Shown: piece after piece, positions 1-14,300 of the stretch
Layout: each line of letters begins with the position of its first letter
Position numbering within the stretch: the first letter of the stretch is position 1
Assembly (NCBI GenBank): GCA_002633005.1
Contig: NMRA01000432.1
Location: forward strand, 64,942-128,941
Direction of reading: 5' to 3'
Length of the DNA: 64,000 bases
Origin: Phoronis australis
Lineage: Eukaryota > Phoronida > Phoronidae
Translations under genes and position numbers: made by a program
The notes under the pieces: model-generated
The model's input: only the letters and a program-made list of their open reading frames with translations
Databases searched by the model: none
Told to the model about the DNA's origin: nothing

Positions 1-174
1 AAAGTTATTGGAAATCTCTCCGATCTGTTTGAGAAAGTCAACTTTAAGTCAACATGCGCGTGGCTGCAAAAACACGCTTACATGTAATTTGCCGTAGAAT
101 GGCACAATAATGAAATTTCACAACCTCATCCGGAGAGGAATGTCCTCTAACTCGGAGATCGAAACCATACTTAC

Positions 175-483
175 ATCTCACGACTAACTTCACAGTTCCT
201 GTCACAGCACGGGCCATTTGTCTCAAGTTAGGTGTTCTTATGGCAGAGCACGTCAACTCCTTCCCATTGTGCTTTTCTTCCACCGTCAGCTGGAGCTGGC
301 TGTTATAATTGTCGTGGTAGTTGGTGGGATCTGCAACCGGCGTACCGTGCGACCACGTTACCGTCACGCCGGGGTACACTTCGAAAATAGTGCATGTCAA
401 CTTCAACGTTTCTGCGGCGTTGACGATCACGGTCGGCTTTCTCTTCTTGGATAGATCAAGAATGTACACTGCTTTGGGCCCAT
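175..483 (-). CDS. Receptor exon 8: third Ig domain
   Basis: 309 bases, phase 1-1, acceptor TTTCGTTTTCAG, donor GTAAGTATGG. A full Ig domain: YGPKAV linker, ETLKLTCTI with the first cysteine, VTVTWSHG with the core Trp, then GKELTCSAI with the second cysteine, and a final strand TVKLVVR. The next exon lies beyond base 1. Other symmetrical Ig exons could sit between here and 4911, but none was found. Confidence 0.8.
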
Positions 484-527
484 CTGAAAACGAAATACCC
501 ACCCTTTACAGCCAACTTTCCTCTTCG

Positions 528-596
<69 letters not shown>

Positions 597-2353
597 CATT
601 GAAAAGTAAGCTGTTCTTGGCTTTAATTAGTTTGTACACTAAACTTTCGTAGTGTCTACACAAGTGTCTTTCATTGAATGGTAGTTGATATAGAGGATCA
701 CCCAGTGTAAATGGAGTCACGAACAGATATATATGAGTAAATATGTAATACAATTATGTACAAAACATTTCATAATAAAACAGTAGCGGTACTTCGACTA
801 TACATCAGTCATCAAAGGCAAATAAATTTAAGAATCATAAACGCTATCGTGTAAGATACATGAAGCAAGAACAATGACATTAAACACGACTATAAGGTTG
901 CATACATAAGAGCGCAATTACAGAAGGAATTGTCATGGAAACTAATGTATTATGAAACATTGCAAAAATTTAATAGAATACATAGGTGTTACAAGTTATG
1001 GACATTATTTATACAACGACAAGGTACGATGGAACCCAGTATCTTGGGAATTTATGTCAGGAGTTTCAGTTTTTATTATTAAAGTTCGAGTATTTTCAAA
1101 CGAAAGGAGTCACGTTCGAAATACCTGACAATGGTATTGTCAACAATATCTGAACGAGCAATTTTCTGTTTGTGGAGTGTTTGGAAGTGATCTTAAATTG
1201 ATCCATTCTGTAAATGCATAGATAACCGGCGAGATAAAGCGCAAGTTGTATAACCAAAATACCTTGAGCAATCAGCGTTTGAACGAATACATTCGTTGTG
1301 GGGGCAATTGAACTAATAAATCAAGTCAAGTAAGCTGTTCTTGGCTTTAATTAGTTTGTACAACAAACTTTCGTAGTGTCTACACAAGTGTCTTTCATCG
1401 GTTGCAGAAGCCTATGTGTTTAAAACAAGCAAGTGGTTGTACCAAGAAACTATTCTACCGCAACCAATTCCATTCACGTTATATTGAAGACGAACAAGTA
1501 TTAAAACAAATCATCCATAATAATGTTAAGACCGTTAAGCCAGAAGATAGCTTTAAGTTAATTATATATTACCAAAACCATAAAACTAAAGATCTTGTTG
1601 TTAAAAACAATACTTGCTCAAAGTCTGTCCAAGTGTTAGCCAAAACTGACTTGATTTATCAGTTCAATTGCCTCCACAACGAATGTATTCGTTCAAACAC
1701 TGATTGCTCAAGGTATGTTGGTTATACAACTTGCGCTTTATCTCGCCGGTTATCTATGCATTTACAGAATGGATCAATTAAAGATCACTTCCAAACACTC
1801 CACAAACAGAAAATTTCTCGTTCAGATATTGTTGAAAGTACCATCGTCAGGTATTTCGAACGTGACTCCTTTCGTTTGAAAATACTCGAAGCTTTAATAA
1901 TAAAAACTGAAACTCCTGATATAAATTCCCAAGATACTGGGTTCCATCGTACCTTGTCGTTATATAAATAATGTCCATAAGTTGTAACACCTATGTATTT
2001 TATTAAATTTTATAACGTTTCATAGTACATTGGTTTCCATGACAATTCCTTCTGTAATTGCGCTCTTATGTATGCAACTTTATATTCGTGTTTAATGTCA
2101 TTGTTCTTGTTTCATGTATCTTACACGATAGCGATAGCGTTTATGATTTTTAAATTTATTTACTCATATATATGTGTTCGTGATGCCACTTACACTGGGC
2201 GATCTATTATATCAACTACCATCCGATGAAAGACACTTGTGTAGACACTACGAAAGTTTGTTGTACAAACTAATTAAAGCAAAGAACAGCTTACTTTGCA
2301 ATGGAACATATACATACATATACATATACATATACGTATACGTATACGTATAC

Positions 2354-2391
<38 letters not shown>

Positions 2392-5300
2392 CCGTCCACA
2401 GCTACCACTGCCTGCCAGGAACATGCTACTTATTAGGTTGCTTGTTGGTAGTTTCATCTTTCTTCATAACATGCGTGCCTGCTCCTTGGATGTTTGGGGT
2501 CTCCTGTTTAACGCGTATTGTTTACTCTGTATTGTTTGGTGGTACAGACTACTGTGGCATAAGGGGATGCAAATTATCTCACTCAGGAGTCGGTCGAAAA
2601 GGTTAGTGTCTCTCTAGATAATGTTTTCATCGTAAATCATTCCACCTTGCTGAAGTATTTTTTTAATCATCAACTAACGGCCGACCGCTTTCCCCGGTAA
2701 TCGCAAGCTATCGGAAGATTTTCGAACAGCTTCATGAAATTGGCCGGCGGTCCAATGATGAGCAGATTGTCCACTGAATGAAATTACTTGACTGGTCTTT
2801 CATTGCTCGATCTCCAGTTGACGTCCAAGCGACTTGAACACACAAAATGAATGGTTTTGCAGGAGCGAATAAGACCGCAGTAACATCTGAGCAAAACACC
2901 AAGTGGCAGGCTTATTGTAGATTTTTCAAAGGCTTTCGATAAGATCCCACACGAAGTGCTTTGGTTTCATCTCCAAAAACTGGGATCCGCAACCGGAGTA
3001 GCGTGCGATATGTCACATCTTTTCTCATGGAAAAACTGGTCAATTGATCCGTTTGGTTTTATTCGAGATAATTTCTTTCCGTTCTTCAGTGATTCTGTTT
3101 TCAAGAAATTATTTGAATACCGTAAATTGCACGCTGCAATGTCATCCACTTTATCAAATTTGTGGGAAAAGATTTTCGTACATTATCACGGCATTACGGC
3201 ACACGAGGACAACCGATACGCATTGTGGAGAGAAAGGTGACTTCAGTAGCAATTTCATCTTTAGTACACATCGCCAATGCAAAAACACTCCACTTGTTTT
3301 CCATTATTTTTAGTTGTGAAATAGTTCTGTCAAACAAATATACCCCTAATAGATAAGAATCTTCTCTGCTGATTTGAGTATAGATTATGCATTAAGTCAT
3401 TCCAAGCTTTCAGTGATGTCAGACCGGTGTTTACGAGGTTACAATCCGTTCCACAATGCATTTGAAAATCGAATCTCATCAGCGCTACTAGTATACGTTT
3501 TGCTGTAGATGAGATAACCCAAATTCTAACCATTAATCTGCAATTGAACCAATATTATTCTAAGAAAAAAGCTACAGAAAATCATTCAAATAAGAGACAT
3601 CTGTAATGCTAAACTACAAATACGTAGTTTGGTGGTGAACTTCTGACCCAATGACGAGACTCAACTGATAACACAGAGTCTGAGTTTGAGACTAAACCCG
3701 TCTGAAAATCGACTAATTGCTACGGATTGCAATCACATTAAGAATGCGTCACGTTTCGTTTAAATCCGATAATATGCTATTCATATATCATCTTGGAACT
3801 CTTTCCCCCAAAATTGCTAATAACCTCACATCTCTAGCCTGGGGGCGGGTTAACTGAAAAGTGACATGCCCCGCGCCTCTGATGCCTTACATCTTGCTGC
3901 CAAAATCCAACCGACCTTTTTGAGTTCGAGATGGCAACCGTGCACCCAAACTTACAATGTACACGTGAGGGCACTCAGAAATCACTCGTTCATACCTGAT
4001 AACAAAACTTAAACGGGGACATCTTTCGAGCATCGCTGGATATGAGACGAATGTCTAAGTCACATCACGTATCCGTCATCAATCATAACCTTGGACATTC
4101 CGAAGTAATTTCCTAATTCATTGACCTGGTCTTTATTCATTTTCATTGAAATTAAGGCTCAGTTTTCATACATTTACAGAAATCTCGACAAGTAAAATAG
4201 AAGCACACAATGAAGAATTGATGGACTAACATTAGTGAGTAAACAATGTCAGCAAATGCGCTTAACGCTTAGGGAACGTAGTGGGGTTCCCATTGGAACT
4301 GTTTCATGTAACCTTGCAGAGAGGGGTGGCATCAGCAGAGTACATGAACTCCTAAGATAAGCACAACAAGTACAAGATTACTGGAGATCTCCACTTAGGA
4401 GAAAAGAAGTTTAGATTTCTTGCTTGTGTAGCGTATTTAGAATACACGACAAAACACAAACAATCGCAGACAACCTGTGCTTTCAGAAGTGCCGGCTGTG
4501 GAAGCTGAGTGCGCTGGGCTGAGGGAGATGCATATTTTGTACTGGAGTATATGATGTGAGTGTGTTTTTAAGCCTGCACTCAAGAACAAAACAAACTGTG
4601 ACACTTATCACCACATAATAGAAAATTGTCACTAACGATAACGTAAAAAGGATCAACGGCAATAAGCATAACGGGAATACATCTACATTAACATCTAACA
4701 CGATAGAGTTATTGTCAAGCGTATCAAAGAAGATGTATTTTTAACTAAAACGTCATTCCATAGTTTGTTTCGATTAAATGCAAAGATTCTACTTCCTTTC
4801 TCATCTAGACACTTTATACATTTACACACATTATCCGTGTACGCTCGGTTGCATTAAACCGCATTAAGTATATTTAGACCCATGAGCCCATATGCGATAA
4901 AGGCACTCACAGTGTAGATCCAGCACCAAGTTGTTGAACGCGGATTTTCCAGTGACCAAGTTCCTGACAATGCATTTCACGTAGTACAATCCCTTTGCAG
5001 CAGTGAACTCTGCCTGACTGGTGTATACTTTGAAACTATTAACGCCGTCTTTCACTCTTTCCTCGTGTAGAACGAGTTTGCTTGGTTCGTATTCCCACTC
5101 GATCGTTCCCTTTTCAACGAGAGAATAATATAAGTGATTCGCATATGATGCTATTTTTCGAGCAAATTATGCTTTTTGCTAACAGGGTACCACTAGACGA
5201 TAAAGGGTGTATTGAGTGGGCCGCGGATAACCATAATTTTCGAAATAAAAATATGGGAATTTCAGCTTAACACCTACAAATGACATGCCGATGACGTTTG

Positions 5301-8300
5301 TGGTAATGCCCATAGGAGTGGTGCCCCTCGCCCTCCTCAAATCCGCCCACACGTAAGGGATACCCAGCACGAAATAAGTATCACATTGACAATAAAACAG
5401 TACGATGCCTTGCTACCAGCAGTACTTCATTTGACTTATATTCTCGGCCACTTCAACAGCTTGATTAGACCTCTAAACTTGCAAAAATTCTGCTCAGAGC
5501 ATAACATTCATAAGCCCCATAACTTGGTGAACAATAAGACGCACAATTTCAATAAAAACGACATCTTTAACTCGAAGAAATTTATCTGTCATTTTCTTTC
5601 ACTTGTAAATCATCGATTTCCAGTTTAAATGTGGGTAGCATGTCGTCGGGATATGCGAGAGTCGAGAAAGGTAGATCGATTCATTGCAATGTTTATAGTT
5701 CAGTATCTGGTATAAATAGATTATTGCACATTATCAGTTATCCCCCTTTAGTTATCTAGATTACGGAGGATAACGTATTTTCCCTATAATCATCTATATG
5801 TATTTATCAACAGGAAAATGACGTCAATGGATACTCTGTCACAATTGTATAAAATTGTAACACAATGCAGATATACTTACGTTCGGCGATACATTATCGC
5901 TCTTGCAGGTCAGACTAAATTTCTCTCCTTCACACACCGTCATTTTCGACATGGAAGCATATTTTATTCCATTTCCGTCTTCCAGTAGAACGTCGTTTGG
6001 CCCATCTGCAATAATTTGAACTAAATGCTGACGAAACTTTATTCTAAAAGACCAACTAGAAAGCAGCTACCTTGGTAACTATACACCAGCGAAGAAATGA
6101 CATACTTGGAAGCTATGCTAATGAACAGATTCCTGATGCTAACTTATCCACGCTACAGCAAAATGGTTCCTATGAATTTGGGATCCGCATCATATCCATA
6201 GGGCTCCTCGAAAGTTATGGCCATCTATGAAAGGTGGAAAATACATCGACCATAGCTTGAAGACGATTGGCGAACGGGTAAAAAATTTATGACGAATTCA
6301 TGGTGGCTTCTCAAATAACTGCCATACACAACAGTGGAGGATTTAGGGGGGACAAGGGGGCCATGGCGGCCCCACACATTCTCCCATATTCCATTTGGCA
6401 GTTCGGGGTTGCGAATGTCTCACGGACCAATACTCTGCCCTGCCCCCCTAACTCAAAATCCTTTATCCGTCCATGTACAATGGCAGCGAAGACGTCGCTT
6501 CAAAAAAGATTTAGTTCTTTTAATTCTGTCATACTAAAATCCTGAAAATATTTACAGAAAACGTGCACTAGCAACGAGGCTGTCTTTTTCTTGAAGTCTG
6601 GTGCGTCACTGGACAAAGAGCAATCTACGACGAGGTCGGTACACTTGACAGTGTTTGTAAAAACGACTTTTTTCGACACGAACTCGCCCCATTCACAACT
6701 GGTTCGGATTTCGTTCTCATTTGAATTTTGGATGCAGGTGTCTCTTTGCCCACTTCTCTCGGTTACCTCCAAAGAAGCGCGTTTATACGTGCACCCGCTT
6801 TGGCACATTAAAACTCCCGTGCTTCCTTTGTATGTGATATAGGAGCCACCTAAATTGTCCTTCTTCGCAGCATCGTTGGTGAAATATACTTCATCAGGAC
6901 CACCTAAACAAGAAGAAAAATGCGGATATTTGAAATGCGCCACGCAGCATCGCAAACAGTATGCTTCTAGGTGTGCTTATTGGCATCATAAAATGGCCAC
7001 TAAATTGCGCAAAGTACGTCAAACCTCGCCGAAAATGAGAAGATGAGTAGTCTGGTCCATTCATCTGGTGTAACGTTAACAGGAACACAATTGCCATTGT
7101 TCAGGATCTTGGTGGGACTTTTAAGTGATACTCCTACAGATGCACATGCTTGCCACTAGGGGCACCACAGTTCTCAGACCCATCCGAAAAACAACGTAAG
7201 CCAAGGTCTTTTGCTCAGGAACACAAACACATTCTTTGAGCAATTTGCCTGATAAAATGGCAAACACCAAAAGCCGGACTCAAAATAATAAAAATAGTCA
7301 CTAGGTGCTGCAAATCACATGTACAGTTAAGTCGAATCCGTTCAAAAATGGACATGGATTTGTTACCTTCCTAACAAAAAACCTTTTTCCAAATTTCTGG
7401 AAAATCTACCGAAAAAATTAAAGATACATATGGAAATGGAAACATGTAAATGTCACCACAAGCAGCACAGTTGTCGGATTTGTCTGAGACTCGTCGTCAT
7501 CCGTTGTCAGCTAAATTTGTCAAATTTGACAAAGATCCTGCAAAGGTTTGGGAGATACAGCCGCGGAGTGACGCAAAAAATGTCACTAGCGAACCCATAG
7601 AGGAACTTGTCCGAAACCCGGTGTCAGCCACTATCTTCTCAACGTAAATACATCTGCTAATAGTCAGAGGCAGACTCCAAAAGCGGACTCAAAAACTTAA
7701 TCAAAATAGTCACTAAGTAACGTAAAATCCATACGAAAATTTGGAAGGTGTCGTCACCGCCCCAGTTCCATACACACGTAAGTTCGGACGAATACGGCAG
7801 TACCGGAAAGTCTGCCAGATAAAGATCCAGGATGAACTGTGTCAATTTTGAGCTTTGACGGTCTTTGGACGACTCTGGTGTCAACGACAGAAACACGGAA
7901 TGGGCACGAGCCCTACACCGATGGCCGTGGAACTCCCCAAACAATAACGGCAGGACGACGGATAAACACAGCAAAGACATGGGAAGCCCCGGATGACTGA
8001 ACATTGACCAACACAGCGGCTACACGGACCACCCCACATGTCCTTATCACCCGTGTTCACCACGGACGAACACGACAGTTTTGAAATCCCAAACTGCTGT
8101 CTTACGGTGTTGGCTTCTCGGGATTCCAAGGACCTTACAAAACGTTCCAGGACAAGCAGTGATTGCAACTGACTATTACGTGCACGGCGGCTAAACGGCT
8201 CACGCGCCAGGTCGTACCAGATATGATCCGTGAGACTGAGGCGTAAGCAGAAACCTAAATGCACAATTTCAAGAAAATCCATCAAGGAACTCCAAACCTA

Positions 8301-11300
8301 AAACAGTTAATTTGTCGCTAGGGGACAGAGCGTTTGTGGTATCGGTACGAAACTCGTCGTCATCTGTAGTCAGCTCCATAGGAAGAGCCGGCAAGGGGCT
8401 TAGGGGATAAAGCAGCGGATGGCGGATGCCCAGACAGAGATGACGGCAATATGCACCCGTATATGTATATCTGGGCACATGAAAATTGTTCACCAACAGT
8501 TTCTTTCTTAAATATAGGGGTTTATTTTGGGAAGACAACTCTTGCTTGTACTTTTACTGTCTCTGTAGCCTCCGAAAAACCCAAAGCCTCATAACGCACT
8601 CTACATATTTAACATTCTAAGCTCAGGAGCAGCTGGTAAGAAGTAAAGAAATCGACCTTTTTGAAAAAAGTTTGTACCCACAAACGCTTGCAGTGACCAC
8701 TATGGGAATCCTAGGCAAGACTTTTGACAGAATGGGCTCAGGGTGTGTAGGCCACCCTCGCGTAGCATAGATTTACGTCACATTCTAATAAAAAAGCATT
8801 TGCTGTGCTGCTCAATAAATGGGAACACTTACGGATGTCCTTTTTGCCCACGTACATGACAACAGACACTTGACCACTGGACGCAGAAATATCGCCACAA
8901 GGCTGAAACATGAGCCCTGGACAAGTGTGGGCATTGCACGCACTGTCCCGTAGCTTCTTATAGGGCATTACAGAAGTGCAACGACACACAGGAAACGAGA
9001 CCACGGCGAAAGTAGCATCGCCTTTTACGCAGTACCGTACGCACATGACCAACGTGAACGGCTCCGTAGATAGTTCGGTGACCTAACACAAGAGACGGTA
9101 AGTAACCATGTCTGTTAGCTGTCTGTACACAGTTGACGTTTATTGCTTTGGAGATAGATATTGTCATAAAGTAACATGTTCCGAAGCAAATATGCAAATA
9201 ATTTTACCAGGCCTTGTGTGGCCTTTCAAGAACGTAGGTGTATATAAAAATAAGCATATCACGAAGAGTATTCAATAGCCTTCAGAATTAAAAGAATTGT
9301 GTATTTGACAGCCCTTTTCAAAAATGGAAAGAATAGCATGTAAAAGATATTAATAATTCAATCTCTGTCAATTATTCAATTATCAAATAGTTAAGTCGTT
9401 GTTAATGTTTTTATCCGAAGTCTATCTCGTTAAAGGCACACCACACCCGGTTTTGGCCTATTATAAGATCTCAATACGCTTTGTTATATCACTAGAGTTG
9501 AGACTTTACCATCGCAATTAACAGGGCTTTTCTGCTGTTTACACATCAACAAGAATAGCATCTTTTCGATCGCAGAGTCGCACAAAAATGCAGATGAACC
9601 AACAAGACACATTGCGAAGTAAAGTAAAGCTCAACTTGTGTCCAATAAAATCAAACACGCAAGACTTGCAGAATCCTTCCTATTCTGGGATTGTAAGCCT
9701 TCAATCGATTCTAATTAATTTGCAGAATAGCAAGATTAGCAATAAGCAACGCGAGGTCAAACTAGTGGCAAATAAGTGAACACACGTCATCATGATACTC
9801 AGTACTAAATAACAATAATACTCGTGTTCATGGCAATTCCAATTTACCTTTTTCTCGCTCAAGGAATTAGACGCAGTGTTGGAGCCATCCCAGCATCCAA
9901 TTATACCTGCAAGAAAAAGAGACGTGAAAAAGTGTGATTGAATGAATGGCCGGATTACCGCGACATGTTTAATTTTTCAGCAGACCAAATACCCCGGTAA
10001 TACCGTGTTACAAATAAATCTTATGTCTGAAGTTTGCATAAAGACCATTTTACGCTTGCAAATAGACCAACAGAAACCTCATGGTCTTGAGCTGGTGCTG
10101 CCAATGTATCTTGGGCTTTACCGATAAGCAAATGGAACGTCATTCATTCTGTTGGGCATAGGTAGCTCTCCAAATTGACAAAATTCTCGAGGTGTCTAAG
10201 TTCATGTAGGACCCTAGAAAATGGTCAACTTCGGAACATAATGTCTCATATACTAAGCTTGATACGCTGTTCATCAAAACCACATTTACATGAAAGACTA
10301 TCAAAAGTATGATTTTGTAAAAAAATAAAAGTTTCCTGAAACAAAAACAAGGAGAGAAAATTTGCTCATGCAATTGATCCCTTTGTCTTGACAAGAATGT
10401 ATTGTTCTTTTTTGCTAATTTTTACAGAAAAGCATGCCTGTCACATGAGTTTATTAATGGCATATTAGTATAAAATCAATAATCAATTTCTACGGAATTT
10501 CATAACGTGTCATTTTGATGCGTTACATTCAATGTATTGCAGATTTTTGGCAAAATTCAGTCTTGCCAATAAGGTCCTACAAAATTATCTAAACCATTTA
10601 GCATACGATGCATGCACATTTAGCAGACTTTACCAAGAGTTTCGAGGTGAGTAAGTACTCATTCATCTCTCCCGGAGCAACTATCCAGAAGGTACAACTC
10701 GTATTATGTAGCTTGTTTGTCTACATACGGCTTATAGAACAATGTATTCACCGGTTGACAAGGCTGGACCAGCGACATGAATACAGTACAGAAAAATTTA
10801 TCGGCGAGAAAAGTGGTTTTCTAAGTTCATAACCTTAGCGATCGCATCCACTGCTTTATTTTTAAATGGCTCAGAATTTTAAACGTATTTGACTGCCAAA
10901 GTAATCGACGTTGATTTTAGCGAATTGGTTGGTAGACAATGATGAGAATTGGCTATTTGTAATAAAAACATACATGTAGCACAATTTATTGATAAAAACA
11001 ACCACGGTTTTAAATCGATTAAAAACCGTGGTTGTTTTTATTAATATATGCTGCTACTTGTTATCATGGAGATAGCACAATTTGCTGTTACTTCTGGTCA
11101 CAGCTAATATCTTCAAGAAGTCTATCCCCAAAAATGCGATTAAATCAAACGAATTCTACCCTATCAAGACAAAGATTTTAGAATATGTATCCTTCACAGT
11201 TAGGCAGGCATTCATCCAAAATAATACTTCTTTTTATATAAATTGGACCTTTGGCGCCGTTTGATACTGTTCTTCAGTAAAATTTCAGGCAGCACTGATA

Positions 11301-14300
11301 TTAGAAGAAGAAATGTGATGAACTAAATACTCCATCTACGTGTCCGAAATTTGCAAATAAAGAGTTTCTGTTAGATAAAAAATGAGCAAATATCTATTGT
11401 GTAGATTTGAAATGCACTGTAGATAGATTATTACATAGACTGCAGTGTAGGACTCTCTATAGAAGTTTTTAAGTAAAATCATTTCTTCAGAAAGTAAAAT
11501 TAGTGATCCTAATACATCCGTTACCGTGAGCAACAGGCACTAGAACACATTTTTACAGAGGCTGGTCTACAGGGGTTCAAGGGGCTCAACCCCCCCCCCT
11601 CGGGACACGATCAAAAAATACAAATTGAAAAAAAAATCGGCAGAAAAATGAAATCAGCTGCTAATTAAAACCACAAAAAATCTTACACGGGAGGGGGTTC
11701 CCCCTCCAGACCTTCCTTTCGCTCGGCGCTACGCGCCACGGNCCCCCCCCCCCCCCCACTGAAAACGTAGATCTGCCATTGTTTTATGATTGTTAAGTCA
11801 CTATGTCAGGTCTTGAAATAAGCAACTCATGACACGGAAACAAATGAACACCTGCTCCATGGTTGTCAACATTCGAGAATGAAAAAACGGGACATTGAAT
11901 TGAAAAACAGGACATTCGGAGACAAAGCGGTGCATCTGGGTCTATGTCAAAACGCTGTCGGGCGGGATGCCGAGAAAAATTCAAAAAGTGGTATTGCCCA
12001 CCAAGAGCGGGACAATTGTCAGCAACACAAAGTATTGGATTGAATTTTTACAAGGTAAACTTTTCATTTTTAAGCTACATTTCATGTAAATACTGCAGAT
12101 AACATTCACCGCTCAGAAATAAAAAAGTATTTAGGCAACAGGTAAATATTGCAGTAATGAATTATTATAGAATTGAAAACAGTAATACTCTAGGCCAACA
12201 CAAATACACATGCGCGCACTAAGCTAAGCTAAGCTAACCTACGCTAAGCTAAACTTGGAAAGTACATGTAGTTTTTTAAAGTTACTTAAACACAAATGTT
12301 AGAAGGGTCTAAACTTTTCATTTATAATTGCAAAACAAGCACACTGAAACCAAAAGTCACTTCTTTCCTTAAAATATTGTAACATGATTTTAAAACCCCA
12401 AAATGTCATGTTGAAAAACTCCTAGCACGTAATTTGATAGGTTCTCAAAAGAGGTTCTAAGACTGAAGATGAAAAAATGTCAGAGGCTAGACTATTCCCG
12501 GTATCCGACCAGTGCCACGGGTAAGTGCGCATACAGAATGACCAATGTAATTGTCTGATTTTCTGTATAGTTCTGCAGGTGAATCGTTGTTTAGAACCGT
12601 AGATCAAGAGTCTCGGTTGATGAACAAAAATATCAAAATGAAAACGAAGCAATGAAATTATGCATAATTGATTTGACAGCTAGAACACCCGATCAAAACT
12701 CAGTCGAGCAGACTGCCGGAAATTTACAGTCTAAACTTTCATGTGTAGTGTCGGGGTCGTAAGCTCTAATAATTGAATATTATTGATTACGTGAGGGAGT
12801 TAACATTCCGGGACTAGAGCTCTTTGTGACTGTACGCAAAAACAGACTATATCATCCAGTAGCTGTGTTTTTTCAGCCCTGTTTACTTACGCCAAGTTCC
12901 TTCAGCAGCTGCCAGTACATGTAGGCATACGACTGCAAAACCTGTAAAATACATAGTTAGAGATCTAGAGATACAAGTTCGAGGCTCATTGTCTTCAGTT
13001 ACGACTGTATTGGAGTAAACTAATGTGGCCTCGTAACAAGGCTTTCTGTACCCTCTGACAGACTCCCACCTATACTGAAAAGTGGCGCTGTGGAAACATG
13101 ATAAACGACACACGGAATTTCGTTCGTGGCCACCAATGCACATGCTTTGTCGGAAATGTACCGATCACATCTCCATCACTTGTACACGACTACTATGGGC
13201 TGTACTTGTGAGGGCTAAAGTCACTCTTTCTGGGTTTTCTTGGTTTTGTTTACTTATATAACTGCCCGTTTTAATAAATTCCAACTATTCAAGTCAAAGG
13301 TCGTCGCCATACTACGTAGCAGTAAACTGAAAGGGGTTTCCCAGATTTCAACCAATTTGAATTACTGAATGTTATGACGTTAGTTTCATTACATTAACCA
13401 ATGAGAAGCCATGTTAAACAACATTCCACAGTGCTACCTTTCGTAGCACTGTGAAAGAGTATAGGTTTACCATCGTAAAACAGATATTCCGGAGTCACTC
13501 TCACACCTTCAAAACAGCTGGCCAGTCCAAAAAACACCAACCCAGAACCTTTAAAACAGGAACTCCGGGGATCGGACAGGAAGGACTCCCAGGACCCAAA
13601 CACCACTCCCGCACTTTTGTCAGAGTGTCAATGCGTTGAGTTTAGAAATTTTGATTTCAAATTCCGTTTTAATGATTGATGAGTAGTTAAAGTACACTTT
13701 TTAGGGCAAGAACGGTGAAATTGGTCACGTTGCAGGTCTTTTGAGTAAAGATAGTTAAAGGAATTAATCGATGATGGAACTGGAAAGTCGAAATTATGTT
13801 TTTGTTTTTATTTCTGAAAATATTGTTGGAGAAACTGTTGAGTAATCTGAAATTAACAAAATATTCACCGAGATAACAACGTGTTGAGAGTATAGATTAT
13901 GTTGAAATTCGCCCACAAACAAATTGCACGAGTTTTACCGATAAAAATAATAAAAACAAAATCACTATAATATAAGTGACAATTTTATTAACGAATGCAG
14001 AAAACAATTGGAAAGTACTTGAAGATGCTTTAATTCAAAGTTTGAGGCTACTGTATCGTCGTTTTGAAGGTCGGTTTTCGTGTTTCAACGCTCAAGGTTC
14101 GTGCTTTTTCGGACTGGTTAGCTATTTTGAAGGTCGGGAGTTTGTTTTCTATTCCAGGATATCTGCATTAGACCGGGATTCCGATACCGGTGGAACACCC
14201 TGAGCAGTCGCTGTGCAAGCGGAATGTGATGCAGGTGGCCGGTACACAAACCTGAGAGTTCAACATCAGCGGGCTTTTTCAATAAAGAACCAACTTAGCT

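Larger units (their letters stand above)
9907..12890. other. Receptor intron between exons 3 and 2
   Basis: No exon recognised. It holds a perfect hairpin (10992-11041), a GC-rich repeat with poly-C runs (11560-11760, with the single N at 11742) and a CTAAG-type short array (12219-12254), each listed separately. Confidence 0.5.

Noticed and set aside
321-602. Plus-strand frames over the first Ig exon
   Set aside because: Shadows of the minus-strand Ig exon running into the TG microsatellite.
2174-2617. 147-codon plus-strand frame
   Set aside because: Mostly Penelope-like 3' end and microsatellite.
7657-8538. Several 90-130-codon minus-strand frames
   Set aside because: They fall within the antisense copy of the CTAGTGG repeat family and have no protein motifs.
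12219-12254. Telomere-like repeat
   Set aside because: CTAAG units do not match a known telomere motif and the array is very short.
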